This document shows, one piece after another, positions 1 through 11,153 of a stretch of 64,000 nucleotides of DNA. The stretch lies in NCBI GenBank assembly GCA_035771175.1, contig CM069598.1, forward strand, positions 9,316,314 to 9,380,313, written 5' to 3'. The position numbers were made by a program, and so were the translations under genes. This DNA is from Paratinospora sagittata (Eukaryota > Streptophyta > Magnoliopsida > Ranunculales > Menispermaceae). The notes below the pieces were generated by a model. It saw nothing but the letters and a program-made list of their open reading frames with translations, made no database searches and was not told where the DNA came from. Each line of letters begins with the position of its first letter. Position 1 is the stretch's first letter.

Positions 1-134
1 GTGCTCAACATAGATCTAATAAGGTCCTTTGTCTCATTTCCTATGACGGTGTTTTGATTCGGAACTCCAAATTATGTTTTTTTGTGGATTTCTTAGCTTT
101 TACTACAAGTTATTAACTTTTATTGTTGTTACAG

Positions 135-3100
135 GTTGATTGTTTAGTTTGTAGCCATTGCTTTCGTTTTATTGGCTCAGTAGAACTTCAAATTGGACGG
201 AAACTCTATTTGCAAGATTTGGGATTATCTTCAAGCAATGAATGTGCATCTAATTCGTTGGATGGAGAAGGTGATTCACTCATGGAAGACCATGATGATT
301 TGAGCTCATGCTCTTCAAGTGATCTTAAAAAGAGAATTTCTCTACCCAAGGAAACTGTAGTATCATTAATGAATAGTGATATTGCATTGCCTTATTCAGA
401 GCAGTTCTCTGTACCTTCAGCCATGCCATGTCCTGGTGGATGTGGAGAAGCATACTACTGCAGGTTAGAGTTGCTTAGTTGTTCACAAGAAGCTCAGTAA
501 AGAAACTATTTCTAGAGCTCGTTTTTCGTTTCTTTTTATTTTTCCTTATTTTCCAGTGGACAACATTCCATTTGACTTTTGAGATGGATTTGAGTAATAC
601 TGAGTTTACCTCCTTTTGTAGCAAGTTGTGTGCGGATATGGATTGGGAATTATTTCATTCTTTATTATGTACTGGAGAGAGGTCAGCATCCTTATGCCGG
701 GAAGCACTATTAAAGTTTATAGAACATACTGATGGTAAATTTTCAACACCATGGGTTTTATACAATGACTCGTTTATCTTTACTTAAACCATATTTCTGT
801 AGTAGTATATTTTGATTCATTTTGTGATTGTTCAGTTGCTTTCTTTCTCAGAAACAAACGACATTTTCCTGCTCGCTGCAAAGGTATGATTTTTTTTCAC
901 CATTCATAGATTTTATTTTTCTTTCATTTCTTACTGTGTGACGCCATTCTATATGTCCATTGTAGTGCTATGTGTATGTGTATAGAACTATTATTATCCA
1001 AAGCAAAAAGAATATTTCCATCTAATGTAGTATCATTTGGTGTTGTACGTTAAATAAGGTACTTGTTGATAGTGGATTGCAACGAGCTGCAGTTCACCTA
1101 CTCGGTACTGTATCAAATATATTGAAAGAACTCAACAGTATTAAACAGTCTGAGCCCCGATTAAATGATTTATGATGACAAATGTTTATAATATGAAATT
1201 ATGAATCATGAATGCGTATTTTTTGAAAACAGATTTTTGAGAAAATGTACCATTTTTCTTATGTGTCAGGTAAATTAGATAGTAAAAGAGAGCAGGGTGA
1301 CATCTATTTTATATAAACAGATTCCATTTCATTGATTTTCCAGGCAATTGCATTCACCATTTTAAGGTACAGAAAATTGAAAGTAGCTCATCTTGGAGAT
1401 CAAAAGCTTAAACAGTGCTCTGCACTAAGTGGAACTGAAACTTCTGAATTTTCTCTTCTTTTGGAGGCTTGGAAGCCAATATCAATGGGGTACAAAAGGA
1501 GGTCAGTCCATTTACATTGAATACTCTGTGAGATAGTCGATTGTAGAATTTTTACCAATTAAGTCCAAGCCTTTAACTTTTATGCTAGCTGCACAACACA
1601 GAAACAGTAGTTTGAATGTCTATGAACATTCTTACAAAATGAATAGTTCTCCTATTTCTAGTCCATTCATTTCTTTCACTAATATGAGTTAATAATGCCT
1701 ATTTGGTAAGTAAGAAGAATTTTTTGGAAATTTCACTTTTGGACAAGAGTTGATATGGAAGTAGTGTGATTCATGTCCAAACTTATAAGATAGTGTCTCC
1801 TTTTATTTGACAAATTTCTATCCAAGGGTAGTTTATTATGGGACAATCCCACTTTGATATTGAAATTATTTTTATTTAATCAAATTATGATAAAAAAATA
1901 AAAATAAACAGATTACAATAATAAGTAGGGCAAGCTGACCTAATAAGAATCCAACAAGAAGCTAGCATGCATACGCACAAAATTACATAATAGGCATAAA
2001 ATTCGGGGCAAAATGATCCATGGGTACAAAGCTTAAAGCATTCTCTACCTGAATCTCTCTATTTGAACTTAATTGAGTTCACTTAAGGATGAAAAACTCA
2101 AAAGGAGACAGCCATGAGAACTTAACACCCTTTTAGCAGTTGACAAAGGCCATTGATGGATAGATTACCCTCATTAATGCCTAGTGATTATAGTGCTCTA
2201 GGATTCTTGAACTTATTTTTTTTCCAAGGAATATATTCATGAAATTTTCATTGGAAAAAGGCTTTGTTGAGCTGAGTGGAATACAAATTTTCATTATTGC
2301 TACAACTACTAATAAATTAAACAAAGGACATGATTTGGCTATGATCAATAAATAGAAATAGAAAATGCCTCTTCAATTGCACAAGCATGCTAGCAGGAGT
2401 ATCCAAGCATAGTAGTTAGAATCGCAATTCGAATTGTTGAAATTCGATTCACCCCAAAACTATTCAAACCGGATTCCTAAATCGTTATACTTGCAAATCG
2501 TGAGTGAATCGGACCGAATTGTAGTTGATTGGTAGTGAGTTGGTTCGAATCATTAATTAGCTAAAAAGACCACTAGTGTCTTTGTATCTTTATGAGTACT
2601 CAAAGTCATACACTTATATGATTCACATTTGTATTGTGAATCTTGTGATTCATTTATCCAAATCCCAATTCGATTCATCAAGCCTCAAAACGATTCGATT
2701 CTGATTCACAATTTTGATAACCATGATCTAGGGAGACTAGTTTATGGTATGAATTTAGAATAATCCTTTAGTCCTTCATAATCTAGACTCAAGAGCCCAC
2801 CCTTGCGTATGTGTCGTCTTACTTGATGGTTAATTGAAACCGATTACTCCAAAAAAGACCCTAAACATGGTTGTCAAAATCATGAATTAAAATCGAATCA
2901 TTATGAGGCTTGATGAACGAATCGGAATTTGGATCGAATACATATGTGAATCATATATTTGTATATTTAAACCCACGAGAGTTATAAAGATATTAGTGTT
3001 TTTTAGCTAATTAACGACTTAGATCGATTCAACTAGTGATTCATCCAATTCATTAATGATTCATATTGATTCACTTACGACTCATAGGTATAACGATTAA

Positions 3101-3518
3101 GGAATGCGATTCAAATAATTTGGAGTGAATCAAATCACGAATTGTACAATTCAGCAATTCGAATTGCGATTCTAATTACTATCAGCCTATGACCCTACAT
3201 TTGCAACTTTCCAACCATTAAGATCTTTTGAACAGTGTTGTCAAGGCCCCGCCTACGCCCTTGGATTAAGGAAACCGCCTTGGCCCCGCCTAGGCCCTGG
3301 AGGGGATTCTCTGCAAAAAAAAATTTCAAGGGCGTCTATGAAATTTTTTCTTTTTTTTAAAACAAAAACCCCTTAACATTGGAACCATCCAAACCCTAAT
3401 CCCCAGCGACATCGAGCTTTCCTTCGACCATTCTCCGACTCCGGCGATAGCTTCCGGTGACATTCAGACGCCGAAAACTTCTTTCCACCTTTTTTTTATC
3501 CAATCTACGACGTGCTTC

Positions 3519-3551
<33 letters not shown>

Positions 3552-6500
3552 TTAGGGAATTGCACCATTCATTCATTGATCAAAATGCAACATTACATAG
3601 TCCTTTTGGCACACTTGCTGAAGCCAAAAAGGAGCATCCTCAATCCAAACTAAATCATGCTCAATCGTTAGCCCATATTTGGCTAAAGAGTGAGCTGTTG
3701 CGTTACACTTTTTGGGAATAAAACTAAAACATCTAATATTTCCATCTTCCGCCATTGCATTAATATCATTCGCCACTAATTCCATTTCTCAACTGTCTTT
3801 CATCTGTAGATTGACAGCGCTAATGGTTTTTTTTAATCAAACTCCACCCAAAGCAACCTGTAGAACGACTCCAATGCCATAAAAACACCTTTTCTCATCG
3901 CCATACATTTAGCCAAATCCACCGAAAGCATCAATGGTAAAATTTTTGCCGCAGCCAGCATAATCTCTCCTTTATCATTTCGGACAATCAAGCCCATCCC
4001 CATTGTACCATTATCTTTATCAATAGCTGCATCGATATTTAATTTGAACTCACCTGTCGGTGGGGGACACCAATGCGTAACAGGTTGTTGAAACAAAGAA
4101 GGTGACGATCTGTTTGTTGGTACTTCTACTAGTGCGTCAGTGAATTGCTTCCTCTTTTTTATTTGATACAATTTAAAATAAAATGCCAAATATAATTATA
4201 AATAACTAAATATATTTATATATAATTATTTATTTAATTTTAATATATAAATCATAAATAAAATTATATAAATATACTTATTTATTTGTAAATAAATAAA
4301 TATATTTAATCTTATATGATTTTATTTATGATTTATGTATTAAAATTAAGTAATAATTATATATATATATATATGTATGTATGTATGTATGTCTCTATAT
4401 AGGGGACCAATGAATAAATAAATAAATTTTTCAGGGACCTCTAAACAAATATTTTATATGCTGCCTAGACCCCGCCTAGCCTAGATAAGGTATCCCGCCT
4501 ACCACTGCCTTCCTGCCTTGACATCATTGCTTTTGAAAGCCCAAGTTCTTAGAAATCCTCCATTGTGATTTGCTATTGAAGACTTGCATTAGATAGTTTT
4601 TCTTGTGGAAAAAGGAGAAATGGTAAAAAGCTCATTTGCGAAGTTCCTATTGCCCATCAATGCACCATTTGCAAAATATATAGTTTCTCCCTCCTTTCTT
4701 CAATGAATTTTGACAAGAGAAATATAATCTAATATTTATCAAGATTCAAGGCCCTATCCTTTGGAGCTCCATGTCAAATCGAATACTCTTAAAATCCTAA
4801 AATGACCCCGCTTACCCCAACTGCCATTCCCATTTGCACATTGGTACAATCATTTTTTATCACAAACTTTCAAACATTTTATCCACAACAACTAATCTTG
4901 CTTTGGTTCATTCATTATCTTTTGGATCTTTATTCCTTGGTTTCTTAGGTTTTATTATTGGTCTTGTTTGGCAGCTTATAAAACAACTAACACCTTATTT
5001 TTGAGAAGCAAAACTAAGACATGCTTAAAAAATTGTTCTTTTAGTTTATTTGAAAATTCGGTAAGGCTCAATTACTCGACTTGGCCCTCAATAGAGTAGA
5101 GTGGAGGAACCGGATTCATATAGTCAACTCTATGTAGTTGGGAAAAGGCTTTGTTGTGTTGAAAAATTGATACGGACATGCTTTTTTTTAGCTTCTACTT
5201 TTATGTAAGATAATTTATAAATTTATCCTTGTGTTTTTAAGTCATAATCAAATTACACATTTTCATTGACGTTTAGCTGCCCATTGTAAGTCAACTATCT
5301 CCAATTTCTTACCAATCACATTCTTTTAACTTGAGTCAGCCTACCCTATTGGTCACCAATCAACCACCCTATTTGTAATCTGTAATCCTTCACTTTTTTC
5401 ATGCACAACTCAAATCTAGGGCCCAAAGAATTTTGAATACCTTTTCTTTTAATTGACTAAAATGGAAAAGTTTGCTGCGAGATGCACCTTTTGATGCATA
5501 TCTGATATATCTACCACTACCAGTAACAACACCTAGCTCCCATCTTTGACTTAGAATTGTTCATGATAAGTTTACAACCCATGATATATCTACCACTACC
5601 AGTACCACAATCTTCTTGCTTCTCCTCAAATCTCAATAATAGATTGAATGCTCTTCAAGAGGGTGCTCCATTGTTACCTAGAGGTCGCGGGTTTGAATAT
5701 AGAAATAGTCTCTCTATAGTTCAAGAGTAGACTATGGACATTATTCCTTTTGTAAATCTTGCAATTATTGGGCATGTTGTTTTTTTAAAAGGTGTGTCCA
5801 ATGCACGAGGCTCCCACCATTGCGGAGTCCAGGGATGGGACAATGTACTCCTTTTTTATGCTGATACTAATTCTAGATGCCAATGTTTTAGCAATAAGCT
5901 TGTAAATGTCTTTCCTGCAAGGCCAATAGTTCTAAAGTTCGCAACATATTAGCTTCATGGAGTTTGGTATCAAGATGTATGTATAAAGCTATTTAACCAA
6001 TAATCAAAGTAAACATTCTTCTTGAAACTATGAATTACCTTGGCATGGGCATTGTCAATAACCTCCATGTATTGCTTGAAAAATTCTCATTGCAGATTTC
6101 TTCTATCAAATGATCATTAGTAGTTAAAAATGCTTTCTACTGATAGCCAAGCCAATGAGATATTTCCTTGCGTCTACTTGCATTGGTAGACATTTGGATT
6201 ATATTTTTTATGTCAGTGTGATTCACCTTTAGGTGGTGGGAATGCGTCGCTTTGCCAGAAGATGTCGATTGTTGTGACGAGGCTTCATTTAGAATGCAAA
6301 TAAGGGACCTAGCGTCTATGGTAAACCTCTTCAAAGGATTGCTTAGTTCAACAGTAATATTTGTTTTTAATTGGATATTGGATTATTATTACTATTCAAT
6401 AGCTATAAGTACCTGTTTGAATATAAGCAATAAGGGTACGATGCCTTTTTTTCTCTCTATAGATTACTATTGGTAAAACTGTCTTTTTCTTCATATATAA

Positions 6501-9500
6501 AGTTGTGTATCTTTAAGGCTTAGCATTGGTGCAACGGTTTAAGTTGCTGCTTTGCAACCTGAACTTCTCGGGGTTTGAATCTGAAAACAACCTCTCTAGT
6601 GTGGAGGTAAGGTTGCGGCGTTGCGTACCTTGTCCCCTCCCTAGACCACACAATGGTGGGAACCTCATGCACTGGGTTCACCCTTTGTAAAGTTGTGAAT
6701 GTTGTGATGGGTTTTTTTTTTCCTTTTTCTTTGTTTTCAATCTTCTAATCACATTTTCAATTCGTACCCTTATAAGTTTTATTTGATTTTTTTGACAATA
6801 ACAACATTGAAAAAGAAAGAGCAAGACCTAAAATAACAAGAACAGAGAATTAAAAAATATATAGCTGCTTGTAACTGTAGACTTGGCCCTTGATGTATCA
6901 TGGTGGAAGAACAAGATTCATGTAGTCGACCCCATGTAGTTGGGAAAGGGCTTTGCTATTGTTGTATCTTATAAAAGCACATGTTTTCTTTATTATTGTT
7001 TATTTTAATGGAAAAAGGTCACACTCTAATCTATTTTGCTGTTTTTTCTTTTCTTTTCTTTTCTCTTTTAATATTACACCGGATAGCTTGTCTAAAAGTT
7101 TTGGGTTCTATGTAACTTTGTCTTGTGAACTTAAGTATTTATAACTCAAGCTTGTCCAACTTATATGTGGTGTGTAAAGGAGCATAGATTCCAACGTCAG
7201 TTTTTGACACTTTGTTATGCTAAACACCCTATGTGCGTTTAGAAATATTTGACACTTGACAAATTGATATTTCTATATTCTCTTAATTGTTATGAATTGC
7301 TTTAGGCTCACCTTTAGTGAACCAGTGATGTAGTTTAAACTATGCTCTGATTACTCTGATTATTTATTTAATGCATCAGTTCAAATTTTCCAGTCACTGC
7401 AGCTATTAAAGCAGGCCATCTTTGATACGGAATGTGCAGCCTGTATCCTCTGAAGTAAAAATATTTTTTCACTTTCATCATTACTGTTAAAGTGGCAATA
7501 GATATCTATCATTGAAAGTCATAAAGTAAAATCCTTGACTTCAAGAAGTATTTTCGTTGGAAATCTATGGGCATATTATTGGCATGTTTGAGCTTAATAA
7601 TCTGTAAGTTCTGACATTGATGCAAGGTCTAGTCTCTTGCACTTTTTAGAAATCAAGCTTTCATAACCAACATGAAATAGGAATGGTATAGTACTTCTAG
7701 AAATATGCCTTCTACATTACAGCTATCATAGCGCGGTGCCCCTCCCTCATTTAAAAGTTGTTTCATTTTATGTTTGACTGCGTAAGACTTTTCCTTGTAA
7801 CATTAATTTCCCTGTATATAGTGACTTGGTTGTAGCATCACCAGTGGAGGATTACTTCCTGTATATTGAGGATCTTCCACATGCTGAAAAGGTCAGAATA
7901 ATTATCTTTAATCCCTGCTTTATTAGTTTTTTTCATAAGAAAAATCCTTAGTGTTATTTCTGTTACCATTTATTTATAACAAGAGAGTATGCTGTAGGAA
8001 GTAGCTGAAAGAATAACAAGACCATTTCTGGATGCCCTTGGTGAGGACTATTCTGTTTGTTGTCAAGGTATGCTTAATCTGAAAGAAAATTTCATATTCA
8101 CCAGTAACAGTAATTTATGATTTCTTAAGTTTTTAAGTAATAAAGTGCCAATAGGTTTCTATGTAGGACCACCTCTATTACATAACTTAGCATTTATTAT
8201 GGACAATATCGATATCTAATACTGTTGACTCTGTTGTATACCTCGTAATCCACAATGTGTTATTGTTGAGCCATGACTTTTAGTTGCCAATTGTAGTGTC
8301 TTTAATTCCAAAGCATGATTTTAAAAACCTTTAATTGGTTCTTTGAATATTGCAATTCTTGATTCAATTTCTTAGGCCCTAATGCTTTTGAATCCCCTAT
8401 ATAGTCCTAAAAAATTACTAAAATCTAACGATTGACATGATTCTTGTGAAAGGTAGAGGTATTTTTATTCTTAAATAGATATTTAAGTATCAATATTTGA
8501 TCTGCAGATTTAAGCAATTTTCCTCTTTATTTTGATAAGCTTATGAAAGCATATGCACTTATTCGTTAGAATTTTTGGGTGTCGGTGGTAGATTAAATCA
8601 GAAGTTTCAGAATGAACTCTTTTCTTTTTTCAAGGACATCTTTAAATAGAAAAGCATCTTCATGAATCAGTTGCTCTCAATGTTCATGGCCTGGTGAAAG
8701 GCAGGATGAGAGATGTATATGTATTTAGTATTAATTTTTTATGCTTGTTTGAACAACAATTTGATTTTGTTACAAATTATGATTTTGTCACAAACTAAGT
8801 TTTGTAAGGATGATCTTCTTCATGAAAATATTGTCCTTAAAAAAAAGATTAGCTTGTTTTGGAACTTCAATTCCGACTCAACGGCCAATTAATAAAACTA
8901 CATGTTACAGTCTATGGAACTATGGATCTTGATTTATATATGCATGTGTGTGACTAGGCTGATTGGAGCAATGGCCAAATAAATAATAGTGCACTTACCG
9001 TGCCTTGGATACTATTTCTTTTTTTCTTTTTCTCTTTTTCTTTTTTTCTTTTTTTGAGAAGAATCCCTTGGATACTATTAGAATAAAATCACTATCATAT
9101 TTGTCAACAGTGCCTGATCTGGAATTATGCTGGTTCGTTTTATCAATTTTTTTGCACTATTAATATGATTTTTTCTTAGTGTGTATTTAGTTTTCTTTGG
9201 GAATGCACTTGATACTGTTGGGAACAATGCATAATTTCCCGTGCAAAAAAGACGGCTAATAAATGATGTTATCATTTGCGTTCCACATGATGTCTATGAC
9301 ATAAATGTGATATATCTTGATTATCAAACTCGGATTGTTGTGTGTCAGGCTCAGCATTTTTTCCGTTACAGAGTTGTATAAACCATTCTTGTTGTCCTAA
9401 TGCCAAGGCATTCAAAAGAGACGAGGTAATCCATTAGCTTGGGATTTTGCAAATATGGGAAACTTTACTCTCTTTTTTCTAGTTCTATTTGCTTTACTGC

Positions 9501-10327
9501 AATTATGGAGTCAACATCTCTCTTTATTTGTTTTTCATTCTTATAGGTTTATGAATCTTTTGCATATTCAGAGTCTTGTATTTTTCAGAATTTAGGATCC
9601 CTTTAATATAAGGACCTGGTTGCATTTCATTTTAGAGTTATCAAAGTATTGTCTGTTTTGTGGCATATTATTATACAAGAAGGAAGTATACCCACTCTCC
9701 ACTGATATATTATCTCACTAGTCTACCACTCTTTTTTCCCCTGCCATTGTATCACGTGTTGAAAAGTGTATTGAGGTGTCTTGATTGTTAGGAACCTTGA
9801 AGAACAAAAAATCAAGGTTTTGGTGACGCCAATATATCATTTCTGGCTAGACAAGTTTGCTTTATTTTCTTCATTTAGCACCTATTAAATGAGACATTTT
9901 CAATGTTGATGTTAGTTTGTCTAATTGTCTCACATCATGAGTTTGAAGTATGAATCATGATCATAATTAATAAGCTGGATAAGTATATACTGATCCCCCT
10001 TTATTATTGTTTTTTTTTTTTTTTGTTCTAAAATTACTTGTGAAAATGCAATGGCAGGATAGAGATGGCCAGGCAACTATAATTGCACTGAGACCCATTT
10101 CAAAGGGAGAAGAGGTATAACCCCGTTTAACTACAGAGGCTTCCTCTTTATTTCAGAAAAATCAGAAGATAACATAAATATTTCTTCTGCATTTTCAGAT
10201 AACTATATCATACATTGATGAGGACCAATCTTTGGAAGATAGAGGCATGCAACTTGCAGATTATGGCTTCAGATGCAGATGTCCCAAATGCAAAGAGGAG
10301 GAGCATCATCAACCATCACGATTCTAG
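135..10327 (+). CDS. ATXR2: Histone-lysine N-methyltransferase ATXR2 (SET domain), 5' end outside window
   Basis: Twelve exons can be read: 135-463, 622-734, 852-883, 1344-1501, 6233-6320, 7394-7442, 7549-7603, 7822-7891, 7998-8067, 9349-9425, 10058-10114 and 10199-10327, giving 408 codons. Exons 1-2 encode a split MYND-like zinc finger: CLVCSHC, then CPGGCGEAYYC, then a WELFHSLLC tail. Exon 10 has the SET signature NHSCCPNA. The last exon has the SET tyrosine motif (TISYID) and a post-SET-like CRCPKC. By family knowledge this is a nuclear SAM-dependent histone methyltransferase; Arabidopsis ATXR2 has been linked to H3K36 methylation during callus formation. The Arabidopsis protein is about 473 aa, so roughly 65 N-terminal residues lie upstream of the window. 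Intron 4 (1502-6232) is enlarged by transposons. No reading-frame damage is seen. Confidence 0.93.
2410..3183. repeat. Foldback (long inverted repeat) element in ATXR2 intron 4
   Basis: Two arms of about 310-330 bp (about 2410-2735 and 2860-3183) are imperfect reverse complements around a spacer of about 125 bp. The outer ends match closely: TTAGAATCGCAATTCGAATT on the left recurs inverted on the right with one mismatch. The arms are rich in GATTCGA/AATCG motifs. There is no coding capacity and I see no clear target duplication. It is probably a non-autonomous foldback element or MITE, family unknown. Confidence 0.7.
3528..4145 (-). mobile_element. 5'-truncated LINE (RNase H domain end) nested in the hAT-like element
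   Basis: Read on the minus strand, this encodes the C-terminal RNase H domain of a plant L1-type LINE in two overlapping pieces (about 4145-3833 and 3785-3573). The hallmark W-PP-G-FKLNIDAA motif and the AHSLAKYG motif are visible. It ends in a T-rich run on the plus strand (about 3528-3555), which is the poly-A tail of a minus-strand insertion. The same 15 bases, TGCTTCCTCTTTTTT, lie at 3513-3527 and 4146-4160 and form the target duplication. The frame is broken, so the copy is dead. Confidence 0.8.
4198..4376. repeat. AT-rich palindrome
   Basis: Almost pure A/T sequence whose halves are approximate reverse complements around position 4290 (ATAAATCATAAATAAAATTA on the left, ATTTTATTTATGATTTAT on the right). 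A TA/TGTA microsatellite follows at about 4360-4390. It probably formed the original inner stem of the surrounding hAT-like element. Confidence 0.6.
5070..5165 (+). repeat. SINE 3' part (Au/TS-like)
   Basis: The stretch carries a GACTTGGCCCT...GATTCATATAGTC...GTAGTTGGGAAAAGGCTTTG pattern ending in TTG-type repeats. This is the characteristic 3' end of a widespread plant SINE family as I recall it. A second copy lies at 6870-6965. No promoter half is attached here. Confidence 0.5.
5640..5720 (+). repeat. Possible SINE 5' fragment
   Basis: The stretch contains a tRNA-like B-box (GGTCGCGGGTTTGAATA) followed by a weak match to the body of the SINE at 6508-6687. It may be a decayed SINE head. No tail or target duplication is seen. 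Confidence 0.35.
5795..5855 (-). repeat. SINE fragment, minus orientation
   Basis: The reverse complement reads TTGTCCCATCCCTGGACT then CAATGGTGGGAGCCTCGTGC. This matches the 3' half of the intact SINE at 6508-6687 with a few differences. It is a truncated, inverted copy. Confidence 0.55.
6508..6687 (+). mobile_element. tRNA-derived SINE with 10-bp target duplication
   Basis: The 5' part resembles a tRNA promoter: an A-box-like segment around GGTGCAACGGTTTAAG and a B-box-like GGGTTTGAATCTG. The unrelated body contains CCTCCCTAGACCACACAATGG and ends near CACTGGGTTCACCC. The direct repeat TAAAGTTGTG flanks it at 6498-6507 and 6688-6697. It sits in ATXR2 intron 5. Confidence 0.8.
6870..6965 (+). 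repeat. SINE 3' part (Au/TS-like), second copy
   Basis: It has the same 3' module as 5070-5165: GACTTGGCCCTTGATG, ATTCATGTAGTCGACCCC, TGTAGTTGGGAAAGGGCTTT, ending in a TTG-rich tail. Confidence 0.55.
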
Positions 10328-11153
10328 CAAACCTATCTCCAACTGCATACTACAAAAGCTGAACTTGAATAACAAAATGCATTCCCCTACCATCTATTAC
10401 AGGATATCTTTTGGCAATTCTTCTTCATGCTTTAGCTGGCATAACTACCAAGCTGTTTGTTTGAAGTGTTCCAGGGCCGCCTGTGGAACTGCACCACTAT
10501 TTGTCAAAGCCAGAAAGAACTGCAAACAAATCCCAACATTTTTTTTTTTCTTCCGAATATTGTGTTATGAAGTGATGTTACTTTATTTTTAATGTACTTT
10601 TGACATTGACACCATTTTGTTGGATTCCAAAGATTTAGTTGAATTGAGTACTCTTGACATTGCTTTCTAGACCTTGATTTTATCAGAGGTCAAGTATGGT
10701 ATAAATAGTTATACTTCCTTAAAGAGTTCAATGGGCTAATAAGATTATTGTAAAGATGGAACAGACATAACACCCACGCTATTACAAAGCTCAAAAAAAC
10801 AACAGATGCAGTAGCTCTTGCACAGACACTTACATGAATGATAGAATACCAGGAAGAACAAAATACGAGACACCCAAAGTGTTTCTGGACTAACATCCTA
10901 TACCAAGAACAGTTACAGAGATCGAAGCATATTTACCACATTGGACTGTCATAAAAAATTCTCGGAAACAAAAGGTAACCCATCTAATGCACAAATTTTT
11001 GATATGGAAAGTTTCTTCCTTTCAAATAGGAAAAGGAGCTGGAGTTGTCGAAGGTCTTTCATTAGGGCAATGTATTTGAGAAGCTATTTCCTTCGAATCT
11101 GACAAAAGAAAGCAGAATGGAATGGAAATCCCATTCAACACAAGGCCACTCGT
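10328..11153. other. Convergent 3' flanks of ATXR2 and PEX22
   Basis: The two genes point at each other across about 825 bp. This stretch should hold both 3' UTRs, with ATXR2 probably ending near 10600-10700 and PEX22 running left from 11153. No coding homology, RNA gene or transposon is seen. Confidence 0.6.

Larger units (their letters stand above)
3233..4529. mobile_element. Non-autonomous hAT-like element with 8-bp target duplication
   Basis: The ends are inverted: CAGTGTTGTCAAGGC on the left and the complement CAATGATGTCAAGGC on the right, followed inward by GC-rich CCCCGCCTA blocks on both sides. The direct repeat CTTTTGAA lies immediately outside at 3225-3232 and 4530-4537. An 8-bp duplication with short imperfect terminal repeats fits the hAT superfamily. 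It encodes no transposase. The interior holds a nested LINE fragment and an AT-rich palindrome, which account for much of the 1.3 kb. Confidence 0.75.

Noticed and set aside
6252..6476. 74-codon frame near ATXR2 exon 5
   Set aside because: Only its first part is exon 5 (to 6320); the rest is intron read-through past a good donor site.
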